The notes: generated by a model from the sequence alone, not told the origin. Positions 1 through 6,378 are shown, numbered from the stretch's first letter. The stretch: DNA of 7,283 nt from Actinomycetes bacterium (GCA_023390875.1 JAEWCA010000566.1:1-7283); one strand, 5' to 3'. Numbers and translations are program-made.

Positions 1-565
1 GTGCGGGGGCGACGAACCGCCAGGCCGTCACGCCCGTGTACGTGGGGGCGGGGTGGGACGGGAAGAGCGCGCGACGGACGGCGGAGTCGATGCCGTCGGC
101 GGCGACGACCAGGTCGGCGGCGACCTCGCCGTCGCGTGCGGTCGTCACCAGCGCCCGCGACCCGCCGGGCTCGCCCGGCGCGACGGACGTGACGTCGACC
201 CCGAGCCGCAGCGCACCCTCGGGCAGCGCGGAGGCGAGCAGGTCGACGAGCTGCGAGCGGTGCAGGACGACGGCGGTGTCGCCGAGCCGTTCCGCGGCGG
301 CGGACACGTCGGCCCGCACGACCCACCGCCCGTCGGGCCGTCGCAGGCCCACCTCGCCGCCGATCCGCGCACGCCCCCGGACGCCGTCACCCACCCCCAG
401 CGCGTCGAGCGCGCGCAGGGCGTTCGGCGCGAGCGCGATCCCGGCGCCGACGGGTTCGAGCGCGGTCGCACGTTCGAGCACCGTCACCGACCAGCCCCGA
501 CGCACGAGCGCGACGGCGGCCGCGAGGCCCCCGATCCCGGCACCGACCACCACGGCGGACGTCAT
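1..565 (-). CDS. FAD-dependent monooxygenase, N-terminal part (cut by left window edge)
   Basis: The first 188 residues of a group A flavoprotein monooxygenase-like protein (PHBH/salicylate hydroxylase/UbiH fold) can be read; the rest lies left of the window. An N-terminal Rossmann motif GAGIGG (G8, G10, G13) is followed by the ribose-binding acid E31 in VTVLER. Next come the family's GAGIALAPNALRAL segment (residues 40-53), the conserved HRSQL with R103, and the ADG motif (D157-G158) of the second FAD-binding signature. TGVTAWRF (177-184) is also typical. Such enzymes use NAD(P)H and O2 to hydroxylate aromatic or polyketide-like substrates in the cytoplasm; the substrate cannot be told here. 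The ATG at 565 is chosen because the Rossmann motif starts eight residues later; the Shine-Dalgarno is poor (an AGGGC about 13 nt upstream). It lies 56 bp downstream of the Gfo/Idh gene on the same strand, so co-transcription is likely. Family assignment is firm, function is not. Confidence 0.9.
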   Translation of the reverse strand, partial: MTSAVVVGAGIGGLAAAVALVRRGWSVTVLERATALEPVGAGIALAPNALRALDALGVGDGVRGRARIGGEVGLRRPDGRWVVRADVSAAAERLGDTAVVLHRSQLVDLLASALPEGALRLGVDVTSVAPGEPGGSRALVTTARDGEVAADLVVAADGIDSAVRRALFPSHPAPTYTGVTAWRFVAPA

Positions 566-586
566 GCCCAGCAGTCTGCCCTGCGA

Positions 587-610
587 CCCGGTCCGGGGCC
601 CGGGACCGGG
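587..610 (-). other. GC hairpin between the oxidoreductase and monooxygenase genes
   Basis: A perfect 8-bp inverted repeat, CCCGGTCC (587-594) and GGACCGGG (603-610), encloses an 8-nt GC loop. It fills most of the 56-bp gap between the Gfo/Idh stop and the monooxygenase start. No U-tract follows on the transcribed strand, so it could be a weak terminator, an mRNA processing or stability element, or simply GC-rich chance. Confidence 0.35.
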
Positions 611-621
611 GCCGGCGACGG

Positions 622-1728
622 TCAGGCGTCCGCCCACGCCTCCCGAGCGGTGCGGACGGGCGCGCCCGTGCGGGACGCCTCCTCGATGGCCAGCCCGAGC
701 AGGTGGTCCTGGCAGCCGTCGGCGAGCGGGTACGGCGGCGGGCCGTCGCCCCGGACCCACGCCCCGGTCGCGCCGAGCAGCGACGCGACCGCGATGTCGT
801 CGTCCGCGAGACGCGCACCGTCGAACGCGTTCCGGTAGAGCACCCGCCCATCGAGCGAGATGTGCTCGAGGTCGAACCCGTCGAGGTTCTGCTCCACGCC
901 GGACACCCGCCGCTGGAACGTCGAGGCCACCACGGTCCGCTCGTCGACCCAGCGCGTCACGGTGTCGTCGACGATCTCGCCGTGGGAGCCGCGGACCACG
1001 ATCCGGTTGGTGCGCAGCGGGTTGTGCCACTGGTTGTCGCTGAAGTCGTACAGGGCGCTGCGGCCGCCGCCGAAGTCGAGCGTCGCGAGGATGTTCCACC
1101 GGTCCCGCGCCTCGGTCTCGCCCGTCCAGCCGTCACGGCCGAGCGGCTCCAGGAGCGGTGCGTCGAACGTGGTCGCGCGGACCGTGACCTCGTCGCGGCC
1201 GGTCCGCAGCAGCCGCCTGACCAGGCCGACCGCGTGGTACAGGTGCGTGGACGACACCTGGACCTGGGTCGGCGTGCCGACGATCCCGGCGTCGACCGCG
1301 GCGATCCGGGCGGCGTGCGCGGGCATCGACGGGCTGTGCTCGGCGACCTGCACGAGGCCCGACGAGCCGACCTCCGACCACAGGCCGCGCAGGCCGTCGG
1401 CGTCGGGTGCGGGCGGCGTCTCGGCGAGCACCGGGATGCCGAGCGCGACGAGCTCGGTCGTCACCTCGGGCGTCACGGGCCACGGCACGGAGACGACGAC
1501 GAGCTCGGGCCGGTCCGTCGTCGGACCCGTGGCCGTGACGAGCTCCTCGACGGTCCGCACCGTCGGGACGCCCCACTGCGCCTCGACCTCGGCACCCCGC
1601 TCGGCGGTCCGCGTCACCACCCCGACGCACCGGAACCGGTCGGGCATGAGCCGCGCGACCCGCACGAAGAACTCCGCCCGCCACCCGCTGCCGACCACAC
1701 CGAACCGGATGGGCTGCTGCTCGGCCAT
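622..1728 (-). CDS. Gfo/Idh/MocA-family oxidoreductase with a Glu-Thr-Pro in place of the Glu-Lys-Pro motif
   Basis: A 368-residue protein of the Gfo/Idh/MocA family, which normally performs NAD(P)-dependent oxidation or reduction of sugars, inositols and related polyols in the cytoplasm. The N-terminal Rossmann motif is GVVGSGW (G10, G13, G15). The second half (from about residue 125) has the alpha/beta C-terminal domain pattern, with sheet-like segments such as WNILATLDFGGGRSALYDFS. The usual catalytic motif Glu-Lys-Pro at the end of the nucleotide domain reads E103-T104-P105 (LAETPPAPD), so the lysine is absent. The later active-site region reads THLYHAVGLVRRLL (H162, H165) rather than the common DxxxH arrangement. 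The length is normal. The ATG at 1728 is preferred over an in-frame start at 1791 because it has GAGGA six nt upstream and puts the Rossmann motif at residue 10. Substrate is unknown; the missing lysine may mean altered chemistry or a non-dehydrogenase role. It is divergent from the lipoprotein gene and probably leads an operon with the monooxygenase. Confidence 0.88.
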   Translation of the reverse strand: MAEQQPIRFGVVGSGWRAEFFVRVARLMPDRFRCVGVVTRTAERGAEVEAQWGVPTVRTVEELVTATGPTTDRPELVVVSVPWPVTPEVTTELVALGIPVLAETPPAPDADGLRGLWSEVGSSGLVQVAEHSPSMPAHAARIAAVDAGIVGTPTQVQVSSTHLYHAVGLVRRLLRTGRDEVTVRATTFDAPLLEPLGRDGWTGETEARDRWNILATLDFGGGRSALYDFSDNQWHNPLRTNRIVVRGSHGEIVDDTVTRWVDERTVVASTFQRRVSGVEQNLDGFDLEHISLDGRVLYRNAFDGARLADDDIAVASLLGATGAWVRGDGPPPYPLADGCQDHLLGLAIEEASRTGAPVRTAREAWADA

Positions 1729-1734
1729 GAACCG

Positions 1735-1739
1735 TCCTC
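1735..1739 (-). promoter_or_regulatory. Ribosome binding site of the Gfo/Idh oxidoreductase
   Basis: GAGGA on the minus strand lies six nt before the ATG at 1728. It decides the start in favour of this ATG over the in-frame start 21 codons upstream, whose extra residues are Arg-rich and unlike the family's N-terminus. Confidence 0.7.
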
Positions 1740-1763
1740 GCCGTCGGGGATCGAAACGGTCCG

Positions 1764-1769
1764 AGCCTA
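1764..1769 (-). promoter_or_regulatory. Candidate -10 element for the leftward oxidoreductase operon
   Basis: TAGGCT on the minus strand fits the actinobacterial TANNNT -10 consensus and lies 35 nt upstream of the ATG at 1728, leaving room for a short leader containing the GAGGA site. No good -35 hexamer is visible (GTGATT at 16-nt spacing is the nearest). It sits in the 196-bp divergent region 1729-1924; I found no convincing promoter for the rightward lipoprotein gene there. Confidence 0.35.
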
Positions 1770-1883
1770 ACCGCGCGGGTCCGCGAATCACCCGCCGCCG
1801 TGACGACGTTCACCTTCCGTACCCCACACAGGGGGCGCACAGCCTGGCACGCTTGATGACCGGTCCGCGCCGAGCCGCCCGCG

Positions 1884-1905
1884 GGCCGCCACCGTGTCGG
1901 CGGCC
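1884..1905 (+). other. Leader hairpin just upstream of the lipoprotein Shine-Dalgarno
   Basis: A perfect 7-bp inverted repeat, GGCCGCC (1884-1890) and GGCGGCC (1899-1905), surrounds an 8-nt loop. It ends six nt before the AGGGAG ribosome binding site at 1912. It could stabilise the 5' end of the mRNA or modulate ribosome access. GC-rich inverted repeats arise easily in this genome, so confidence in a function is low. Confidence 0.3.
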
Positions 1906-1911
1906 ACCCCC

Positions 1912-1917
1912 AGGGAG
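1912..1917 (+). promoter_or_regulatory. Ribosome binding site of the lipoprotein gene
   Basis: AGGGAG lies seven nt before the ATG at 1925, ideal spacing. It fixes that ATG as the start and rules out the long upstream in-frame extension, which overlaps the divergent oxidoreductase gene. Confidence 0.8.
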
Positions 1918-1924
1918 CCTTCTC

Positions 1925-2743
1925 ATGCGTTCGTCCCGTCGTCTGCTCGCCGTGCCCGCCACGGCCGCCCTCGTGTGGGCCCTCGCGGCCTGCGGAGGCG
2001 CCGCCCCGGCCTCCGAGGACGCCGCCCCGACCGAGAAGGTCACCACGCCCGCGGCCGAGGAGCCCGCGGTCGTCGAGCTCACGTCCGCGAACCTGCTGGA
2101 GACGCTGGCCGCCGCCCAGAAGGAGGCCGGCAGCTACGACTTCACGATGTCGACGGCCGCCGAGGGCCAGTCGATCGACGCGAGCGGCTCCGCCGCCGTC
2201 ACGGGCGACACCCAGCAGCTCGCCATGACCCTGACGGTCCCCGGTGCGGGCGACATGGAGATCCGCCTCGTCGACGGCCTCATGTACATGAACATGGGCG
2301 AGATGACGGGCGGCAAGTTCCTGCAGATCGACCCGTCGGACGCGTCGAACCCGCTCGCGGGCAGCGTCGGCGAGATCACGGGCGAACTCGACCCGACCAA
2401 GGGCATCACCGGTCAGCAGGCCGCCCTCACGAGCGTCACGAAGAAGGGCGAGCCCGAGCAGCTCGACGGCGTCGAGGCGCAGCCGTACGAGGTCGTCATC
2501 GACCCGTCGAAGCTCACGGGCCCGCAGGCCGACCAGCTCAACGAGGCCGCCGCCCAGGGCATCACGCTGCCGGACACGTTCGTCTACACGTTCTGGATCG
2601 GCCCGGACTCGCTCATCCGCAAGATGGCGTTCGACCTGCTCGGCACGCAGACCGAGATGACGTTCTCGAACTGGGGCAAGGCCGCCCCCGTCACGGCCCC
2701 GACGGCCGACCAGATCACGGCGGAGAACCCCTTCGGCGCCTGA
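1925..2743 (+). CDS. LppX/LprAFG-like secreted lipoprotein
   Basis: A 272-residue exported lipoprotein. Residues 1-23 form a lipoprotein signal peptide: a positively charged start (MRSSRR), a hydrophobic stretch and the lipobox L20-A21-A22-C23, so C23 should be lipid-modified and the protein anchored on the outer face of the membrane. A low-complexity Ala/Pro/Glu/Thr linker (about 24-50) is followed by one globular domain (51-272). The domain alternates beta-strand-like segments (AMTLTVPGAGDMEIRLVDG, then LMYMNMGEMTGGKFLQIDP) in the manner of the LolA/LppX_LprAFG half-barrel fold. C23 is the only cysteine. In mycobacteria such proteins carry lipids or glycolipids across the envelope; whether this one binds lipid is inference from fold resemblance, without an alignment. 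The FVYTFWIGPDSLIRKMAFDL segment near the C-terminus is typical of this group. It is a single-gene unit with a good ribosome binding site and a strong terminator-like hairpin. Confidence 0.85.
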   Translation: MRSSRRLLAVPATAALVWALAACGGAAPASEDAAPTEKVTTPAAEEPAVVELTSANLLETLAAAQKEAGSYDFTMSTAAEGQSIDASGSAAVTGDTQQLAMTLTVPGAGDMEIRLVDGLMYMNMGEMTGGKFLQIDPSDASNPLAGSVGEITGELDPTKGITGQQAALTSVTKKGEPEQLDGVEAQPYEVVIDPSKLTGPQADQLNEAAAQGITLPDTFVYTFWIGPDSLIRKMAFDLLGTQTEMTFSNWGKAAPVTAPTADQITAENPFGA

Positions 2744-2758
2744 TCCACGCCGCACGTC

Positions 2759-2792
2759 ACGCGCGCCGTCACCCTCGGGTGGCGGCGCGCGT
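2759..2792 (+). terminator. Strong GC hairpin terminator after the lipoprotein gene
   Basis: A 16-bp stem (2759-2774 with 2777-2792) with one G-U wobble is closed by CCC-TC-GGG, so the tip forms a very small loop. It begins 15 nt after the lipoprotein stop codon. The downstream GTCGTCGTTCC is only mildly T-rich, as usual for actinobacterial terminators, which often lack a U-tract. It insulates the GH92-GT4 operon from the lipoprotein gene. Confidence 0.75.
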
Positions 2793-2795
2793 CGT

Positions 2796-2809
2796 CGTTC
2801 CGGTGAACC
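2796..2809 (+). repeat. Upstream copy of a 14-bp direct repeat, likely operator
   Basis: CGTTCCGGTGAACC matches the copy at 2849-2862 in 13 of 14 positions. Each copy holds GTTC-N4-GAAC, a dyad. This copy overlaps a larger 16-bp palindrome, CGGTGAA-CC-TTCACCG (2801-2816), with perfect 7-bp arms. Its place upstream of the GH92-GT4 operon suggests binding of a dimeric transcription factor; no regulator gene is in the window. Confidence 0.5.
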
Positions 2810-2827
2810 TTCACCGCACGGCAATCT
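2798..2827 (+). promoter_or_regulatory. Tentative promoter of the GH92-GT4 operon
   Basis: TTCCGG (2798-2803) and CAATCT (2822-2827) have 18-nt spacing and lie between the two operator-like repeats. Both match consensus poorly. An alternative -10 is TACGTT (2847-2852), which fits TANNNT and overlaps the downstream repeat. The region 2793-2877 surely contains the promoter, given the terminator before it, but the exact elements are uncertain. Confidence 0.25.
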
Positions 2828-2848
2828 GCTCGACACACTCCTGCCGTA

Positions 2849-2862
2849 CGTTCCGGCGAACC
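2849..2862 (+). repeat. Downstream copy of the 14-bp direct repeat, likely operator
   Basis: CGTTCCGGCGAACC differs from the copy at 2796 only by C for T at the ninth base. The copies start 53 bp apart, almost exactly five helical turns, so bound proteins would face the same side of the DNA. Its end overlaps a small hairpin, ACCGGG-CAC-CCCGGT (2860-2874), that precedes the ribosome binding site. Confidence 0.5.
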
Positions 2863-2877
2863 GGGCACCCCGGTCGC

Positions 2878-2886
2878 GGAGAGGAG
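2878..2886 (+). promoter_or_regulatory. Ribosome binding site of the GH92 gene
   Basis: GGAGAGGAG ends seven nt before the ATG at 2894. The in-frame GTG at 2888 is only one nt from the site, too close to be used, so the ATG at 2894 is the start. Confidence 0.75.
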
Positions 2887-2893
2887 CGTGCCG

Positions 2894-5101
2894 ATGTTCG
2901 AGCGCGTCGACCCGTTCATCGGCACGGAGGCGACGGACCTGCCGCAGCAGCAGGGCCTCGCGTCGACGTGGTGGTGGCCCAAGCCGCAGGTCGGCAACAC
3001 CCACCCGGGGGCGCAGCACCCGCTCGGCATGGTGAGCGCGTGCGCGTACAGCGGCGCGTACCCGACGGGGTACGGGCGGTACGAGCTCGGCACCGAGGGG
3101 CTGCCCGTCGAGCTGTACGACGACGCGGTGGCCAGCGGGTTCACGCACTTCCAGCAGTCGGGGACGGGCGCGATCCGCAAGTACTACAACTACGTGCGCG
3201 TCACGCCGATGCTGCAGCCGCTCGACGACCTGGGCCGCCTGTTCGGCATCGACGAGGAGGAGGCCGAGCCCGGCTGGTACGCGGCGACGCTCGACAGCGG
3301 CATCCGGTGCGAGCTCACGGTCGGCCCGAAGAGCGCGGTGCACCGGTACACGTTCCCGGCGCACCGCGACGCCCGGCTCGTCGTCGACCTGTCGCAGGGC
3401 GGCCTGACGATCCCGCACGGCCGGACCGTGCCGCTGCGGGCGCACCTCGAGACGGTCGCGCCGGGGGTCGCGCAGGGCGAGGTCGTCGTCGAGGGCGCAC
3501 CGCTCGCGGTGCACGTCGAGTGCGACGCGCGGCACTGGCGGCAGATGCTCTGGTACGACCGCCGGCTCATGCCGGGCGGCACGCGCCTCGACTTCGACCG
3601 CATCCGCCCGACGACGCTGCGGCCGTTCGGCCTGATGTGGGCCGGCCCGTCCGAGCCCGGTGACGTCGTCGAGCTGCGCATCGGGTTCTCGCTGCGCGGC
3701 GTCTCGCAGGCACGGGAGAACCTGTACCGGGACTGCGGCGACGGCCCGACCAGCTTCGCGGCCCGACGAGCGCGGACGGCCGCCGTCTGGCGCGAGAACC
3801 TCGACAAGGTCGCCGTCGACACGCCGTCGACCGACAAGCAGACCGTGCTGTCGACGGCCGTCTACCACTCGCTCGTCAAGCCGTGCCTCGCACCCGACGA
3901 GAGCCCGTTCTGGCCCACGGACACGCCGTTCGCGTTCGACATCGCGACCATGTGGGACATCTACCGGACACAGCTCCCCCTGCTCACGGCCCTGCTGCCC
4001 GAACGCGCCGCGGAGCTCGCGACCGCCCTGCTGCACATCAGCGAGGAGGAGGGGAACCTGCCGATCGGCTACCGGATGGCCCGCGGCGCCGACCAGTTCT
4101 CCCGGCAGGGCAGCGCGCTCGCGCACACGTTCCTCGCCGACCTGTGCCGGCTCGGGCTGCCGGGCATGGACTGGGACTGGGCGCTCGTGCACATGCACAA
4201 CGACCTGCGGCGCACGTACGGCGAGGACTTCCTGCTGCGCGGCCTGGCCCACCCGATCAGCCACACGCTCGACCTCGCGTTCGGGTACTGGTGCACGTCG
4301 GTGGTCGCCGCGGCCGTCGGGGACCGGACGCTCGTCGAGCAGTTCGCACCGCTCGCCGCGCAGTGGCGGAACGCGTTCGACCCCGGCTCCGGGCTGCTGC
4401 GCGACTCCACGTTCTACGAGGGCGGCGTGTGGAACTACTCGTTCCGGCTCCTGCACGACATGGCCGGCCGCATCGAGCTCGCCGGCGGGGACGACGCGTT
4501 CACGGCGATGCTCGACCGGTTCTTCGGGTTCGGCGCGGACGCCGTCAAGCAGCCGGGGGTGCGCCCGTCGGTCGAGGAGATGGCCGCCGGGTACGCGCTC
4601 GACCGGTTCGAGGGGCTCAACAACGAGCCCGACATGGAGGCGCCGTGGGCCTACATGTACGCCGGACGGCCCGACCGGACCGCCGAGGTCGTGCACGACG
4701 TGGTCCAGCAGCAGTTCGGCACCGGCCGCGGCGGGCTGCCCGGCAACGACGACTCCGGCGGCCTGAGCTCCTGGTACGTGTGGGCGTCGCTCGGGCTGTT
4801 CCCCGTCGCCGGGCAGGGCCTGTTCCTGCTGAACGCACCGGCGTGGCGGGAGTCGCGGCTCGACGTGGGCGGGCGCGCGCTCAGCGTCGAGACGACCGGG
4901 TTCGTCGAACCCGAACCGGGCGGACCCGCGCAGCACGTGCAGGAGGTGTTCCTCGACGGGACCCGGCTGGACCGCACGTGGCTGACGTCCGCGGAGGTGC
5001 ACCGGGGCGGCCGGCTGCTCGTCGAGCTCGGACCCCGGCCGGTGCCGTGGGGCGCCCGTCCGCCGTCGTCCTCCGTCGGGACGGACGGTGCGACGTGGTG
5101 A
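2894..5101 (+). CDS. GH92-family glycoside hydrolase (alpha-mannosidase-like), predicted cytoplasmic
   Basis: A 735-residue GH92-type enzyme; the family consists of Ca2+-dependent, inverting exo-alpha-mannosidases. The N-terminal beta-sandwich (about 1-270) carries VDPFIGTE (5-12), VGNTHPGAQHPLGMV (33-47) and GFTHFQQSGTG. The C-terminal (alpha/alpha)6 domain has MWDIYR (W354, D355), YEGGVWNY with E509 as candidate general acid, NNEP (576-579) and PGNDDSGGLSSWYVW with D619/D620 as candidate base region. The 111-residue gap from E509 to D620 matches the acid-base spacing I recall for BT3990 (Glu533, Asp644). Length is normal for the domain pair. There is no signal peptide: the protein begins at the domain, and an in-frame stop (2804-2806) with no hydrophobic segment after it excludes a missed one. 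Odd points are an inserted WWWPKP (26-31) and DME (580-582) where mannosidases I recall have a His-containing stretch, so the sugar specificity may differ. Its stop overlaps the next gene's start. Confidence 0.9.
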   Translation: MFERVDPFIGTEATDLPQQQGLASTWWWPKPQVGNTHPGAQHPLGMVSACAYSGAYPTGYGRYELGTEGLPVELYDDAVASGFTHFQQSGTGAIRKYYNYVRVTPMLQPLDDLGRLFGIDEEEAEPGWYAATLDSGIRCELTVGPKSAVHRYTFPAHRDARLVVDLSQGGLTIPHGRTVPLRAHLETVAPGVAQGEVVVEGAPLAVHVECDARHWRQMLWYDRRLMPGGTRLDFDRIRPTTLRPFGLMWAGPSEPGDVVELRIGFSLRGVSQARENLYRDCGDGPTSFAARRARTAAVWRENLDKVAVDTPSTDKQTVLSTAVYHSLVKPCLAPDESPFWPTDTPFAFDIATMWDIYRTQLPLLTALLPERAAELATALLHISEEEGNLPIGYRMARGADQFSRQGSALAHTFLADLCRLGLPGMDWDWALVHMHNDLRRTYGEDFLLRGLAHPISHTLDLAFGYWCTSVVAAAVGDRTLVEQFAPLAAQWRNAFDPGSGLLRDSTFYEGGVWNYSFRLLHDMAGRIELAGGDDAFTAMLDRFFGFGADAVKQPGVRPSVEEMAAGYALDRFEGLNNEPDMEAPWAYMYAGRPDRTAEVVHDVVQQQFGTGRGGLPGNDDSGGLSSWYVWASLGLFPVAGQGLFLLNAPAWRESRLDVGGRALSVETTGFVEPEPGGPAQHVQEVFLDGTRLDRTWLTSAEVHRGGRLLVELGPRPVPWGARPPSSSVGTDGATW

Positions 5102-6378
5102 CCCGCCGGCTCGTCGTCGTCGTCCGCGCCGACCCGGTGATCTGCGGCCACTCGGGCGAGGCCCGCAACCTCGCCGAGGCCGCGCTGCGCCGCGGGTTCG
5201 ACGAGGTCCGCATCATCACGTGGCCGATCGACCGGCTGCAGGCGACCGGCCTGCCGCTCAAGCCGCTCGACCGGGTGCTGCCGTACTCGCCCGGGATCGT
5301 GGTCGAACGTCCTGACCCCGTCGGCGACTACAAGGTGCCGGACGGGCGCTGGCTCGCCGGGGTCACGGGCCGGCTCGTCGAGCTGTTCACCGACGGCGTG
5401 CCGACCGTCGCGATGTCGCTCTACCTGTCGCCGCACGCCACGGCCGTCGCGGACGCCGTGCACGTCGCGCGCCGCACGGGCCTGCCCGTGAACGTCGTGA
5501 CCGTCGCGGAGGCCGTCGGGTCGGACGTCACGAACGTCGTCCGGGCGTGCGTCGAGGCCGACCGGTTCGGCGCCGCCGCGCACGTGCTCGCCGGGTACCT
5601 CGACCACGACGTGTGCCTCGCGGTGTCCCGGTACACGCGTGACCTCGTGGTCGCGGAGGCGGAGGCCGTCGACGCGCGCCACGGCACGACGTTCGCGCCG
5701 CGGCTGCGCTCGCGGGTCGCCGTCTCGTACCCGGCGATCGACGTCGGGCTGTACCTCGACCGGCCGGACGACGAAACCGTGCTCGCCGCGCGGGGCCTGA
5801 CGCGTGACGGGTACGTGCTGTTCCTGTCCCGGCTCGCGCACGCCAAGGGGGTCGACGACCTCATCGACGGGTTCTCGCGGTCGTCGGCCTGTGCGGGGCT
5901 CACGCTGGTGATCGCGGGGAACGGGCCCGACGCGTCCCGGCTGCGCGCGCTCGCGGCGGACTCCCCCGCGGCCGACCGGATCCGGTTCCTCGACGACGTG
6001 TCCGACGACGAGAAGCCGCACCTCATGGCCGGCTGCGCCGCGTTCGTGCTGCCCAGCAAGCCGCGGCCCGAGTTCGTCGAGACGTTCGGCATCGCGCTCG
6101 CCGAGAAGATGCTCGCCGGCGGCGGGCCCGTGATCACCACCGACACCGGCGGGATCCTCGAGGCCGTCGGGGACACCGCGCTCATCGTGCCGGTCTCGTC
6201 GCCCGACGCGATCGCGGCTGCCCTGGACCGGGCGGTCGGGATGTCGCCGTCCGAGCGTGCCGACTGGGAGGCGCGCGGTCGCGAGTTCGCCCTGCGGTTC
6301 GACCGGGGCGTGGTGCTCGACGAGATCCTCGCGCGCGTGGACGCGGTGCGGGCCCTGGAGGCGTCCTCGGTCGGTTGA
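5098..6378 (+). CDS. GT4-type (GT-B fold) glycosyltransferase
   Basis: A 426-residue retaining glycosyltransferase resembling family GT4, which moves a sugar from a nucleotide donor to an unknown acceptor. The N-terminal Rossmann half opens with a beta strand (LVVVVRADP) and the loop GHSGEARNLAEAALRRGF (17-34) instead of the common Gly-Gly loop. The C-terminal half carries FLSRLAHAKGVDDLI, with R245 and K250 expected to hold the donor phosphates. It also has the E-x7-E motif E328-TFGIALA-E336 followed by GGGPVITTDTGG. No membrane segment or signal is seen, so it should act in the cytoplasm. The GTG start at 5098 overlaps the GH92 stop as GTGA, implying translational coupling; an adjacent in-frame GTG at 5095 would add one residue. 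The Shine-Dalgarno is weak, which fits coupling. Donor and acceptor are unknown; GDP-mannose is a guess from the GH92 partner. Confidence 0.88.
   Translation: MTRRLVVVVRADPVICGHSGEARNLAEAALRRGFDEVRIITWPIDRLQATGLPLKPLDRVLPYSPGIVVERPDPVGDYKVPDGRWLAGVTGRLVELFTDGVPTVAMSLYLSPHATAVADAVHVARRTGLPVNVVTVAEAVGSDVTNVVRACVEADRFGAAAHVLAGYLDHDVCLAVSRYTRDLVVAEAEAVDARHGTTFAPRLRSRVAVSYPAIDVGLYLDRPDDETVLAARGLTRDGYVLFLSRLAHAKGVDDLIDGFSRSSACAGLTLVIAGNGPDASRLRALAADSPAADRIRFLDDVSDDEKPHLMAGCAAFVLPSKPRPEFVETFGIALAEKMLAGGGPVITTDTGGILEAVGDTALIVPVSSPDAIAAALDRAVGMSPSERADWEARGREFALRFDRGVVLDEILARVDAVRALEASSVG

Noticed and set aside
36..1043. Long plus-strand open frames across the left part of the window
   Set aside because: They are Arg/Ser/Pro-rich shadows opposite the FAD monooxygenase and Gfo/Idh genes, which show unmistakable Rossmann motifs on the minus strand.
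1807..1814. CGTTCACC as a third operator half-site shared with the repeats before the GH92 gene
   Set aside because: Only about seven bases match the reverse complement of the repeat and the second half is missing; such short matches occur by chance.
1846..1858. TGGCACGCTTGAT as a sigma-54 promoter
   Set aside because: The spacing between the two blocks is too short for the -24/-12 consensus, and most actinobacteria lack sigma-54.
1877..1886. Perfect 10-bp palindrome GCCCGCGGGC
   Set aside because: Self-complementary G/C strings are common in this composition and it has no repeat partner or clear position relative to a promoter.
860..1924. N-terminal extension of the lipoprotein reading frame
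   Set aside because: It overlaps the oxidoreductase gene on the other strand, is low-complexity, and would destroy the signal peptide; the ATG at 1925 has an ideal ribosome binding site.
2888..2893. GTG at 2888 as the GH92 start
   Set aside because: Only one nt separates it from the GGAG core, while the ATG at 2894 has seven-nt spacing; it would add just two residues.
1133..5002. A 1289-codon open frame on the minus strand across the lipoprotein and GH92 genes
   Set aside because: Its product is a low-complexity Arg/Glu/Ala/Val/Pro-rich string with no domain, opposite genes with clear family motifs. Stop codons are rare in all frames of such GC-rich DNA. The same applies to the long minus-strand frame at 4651-7281.
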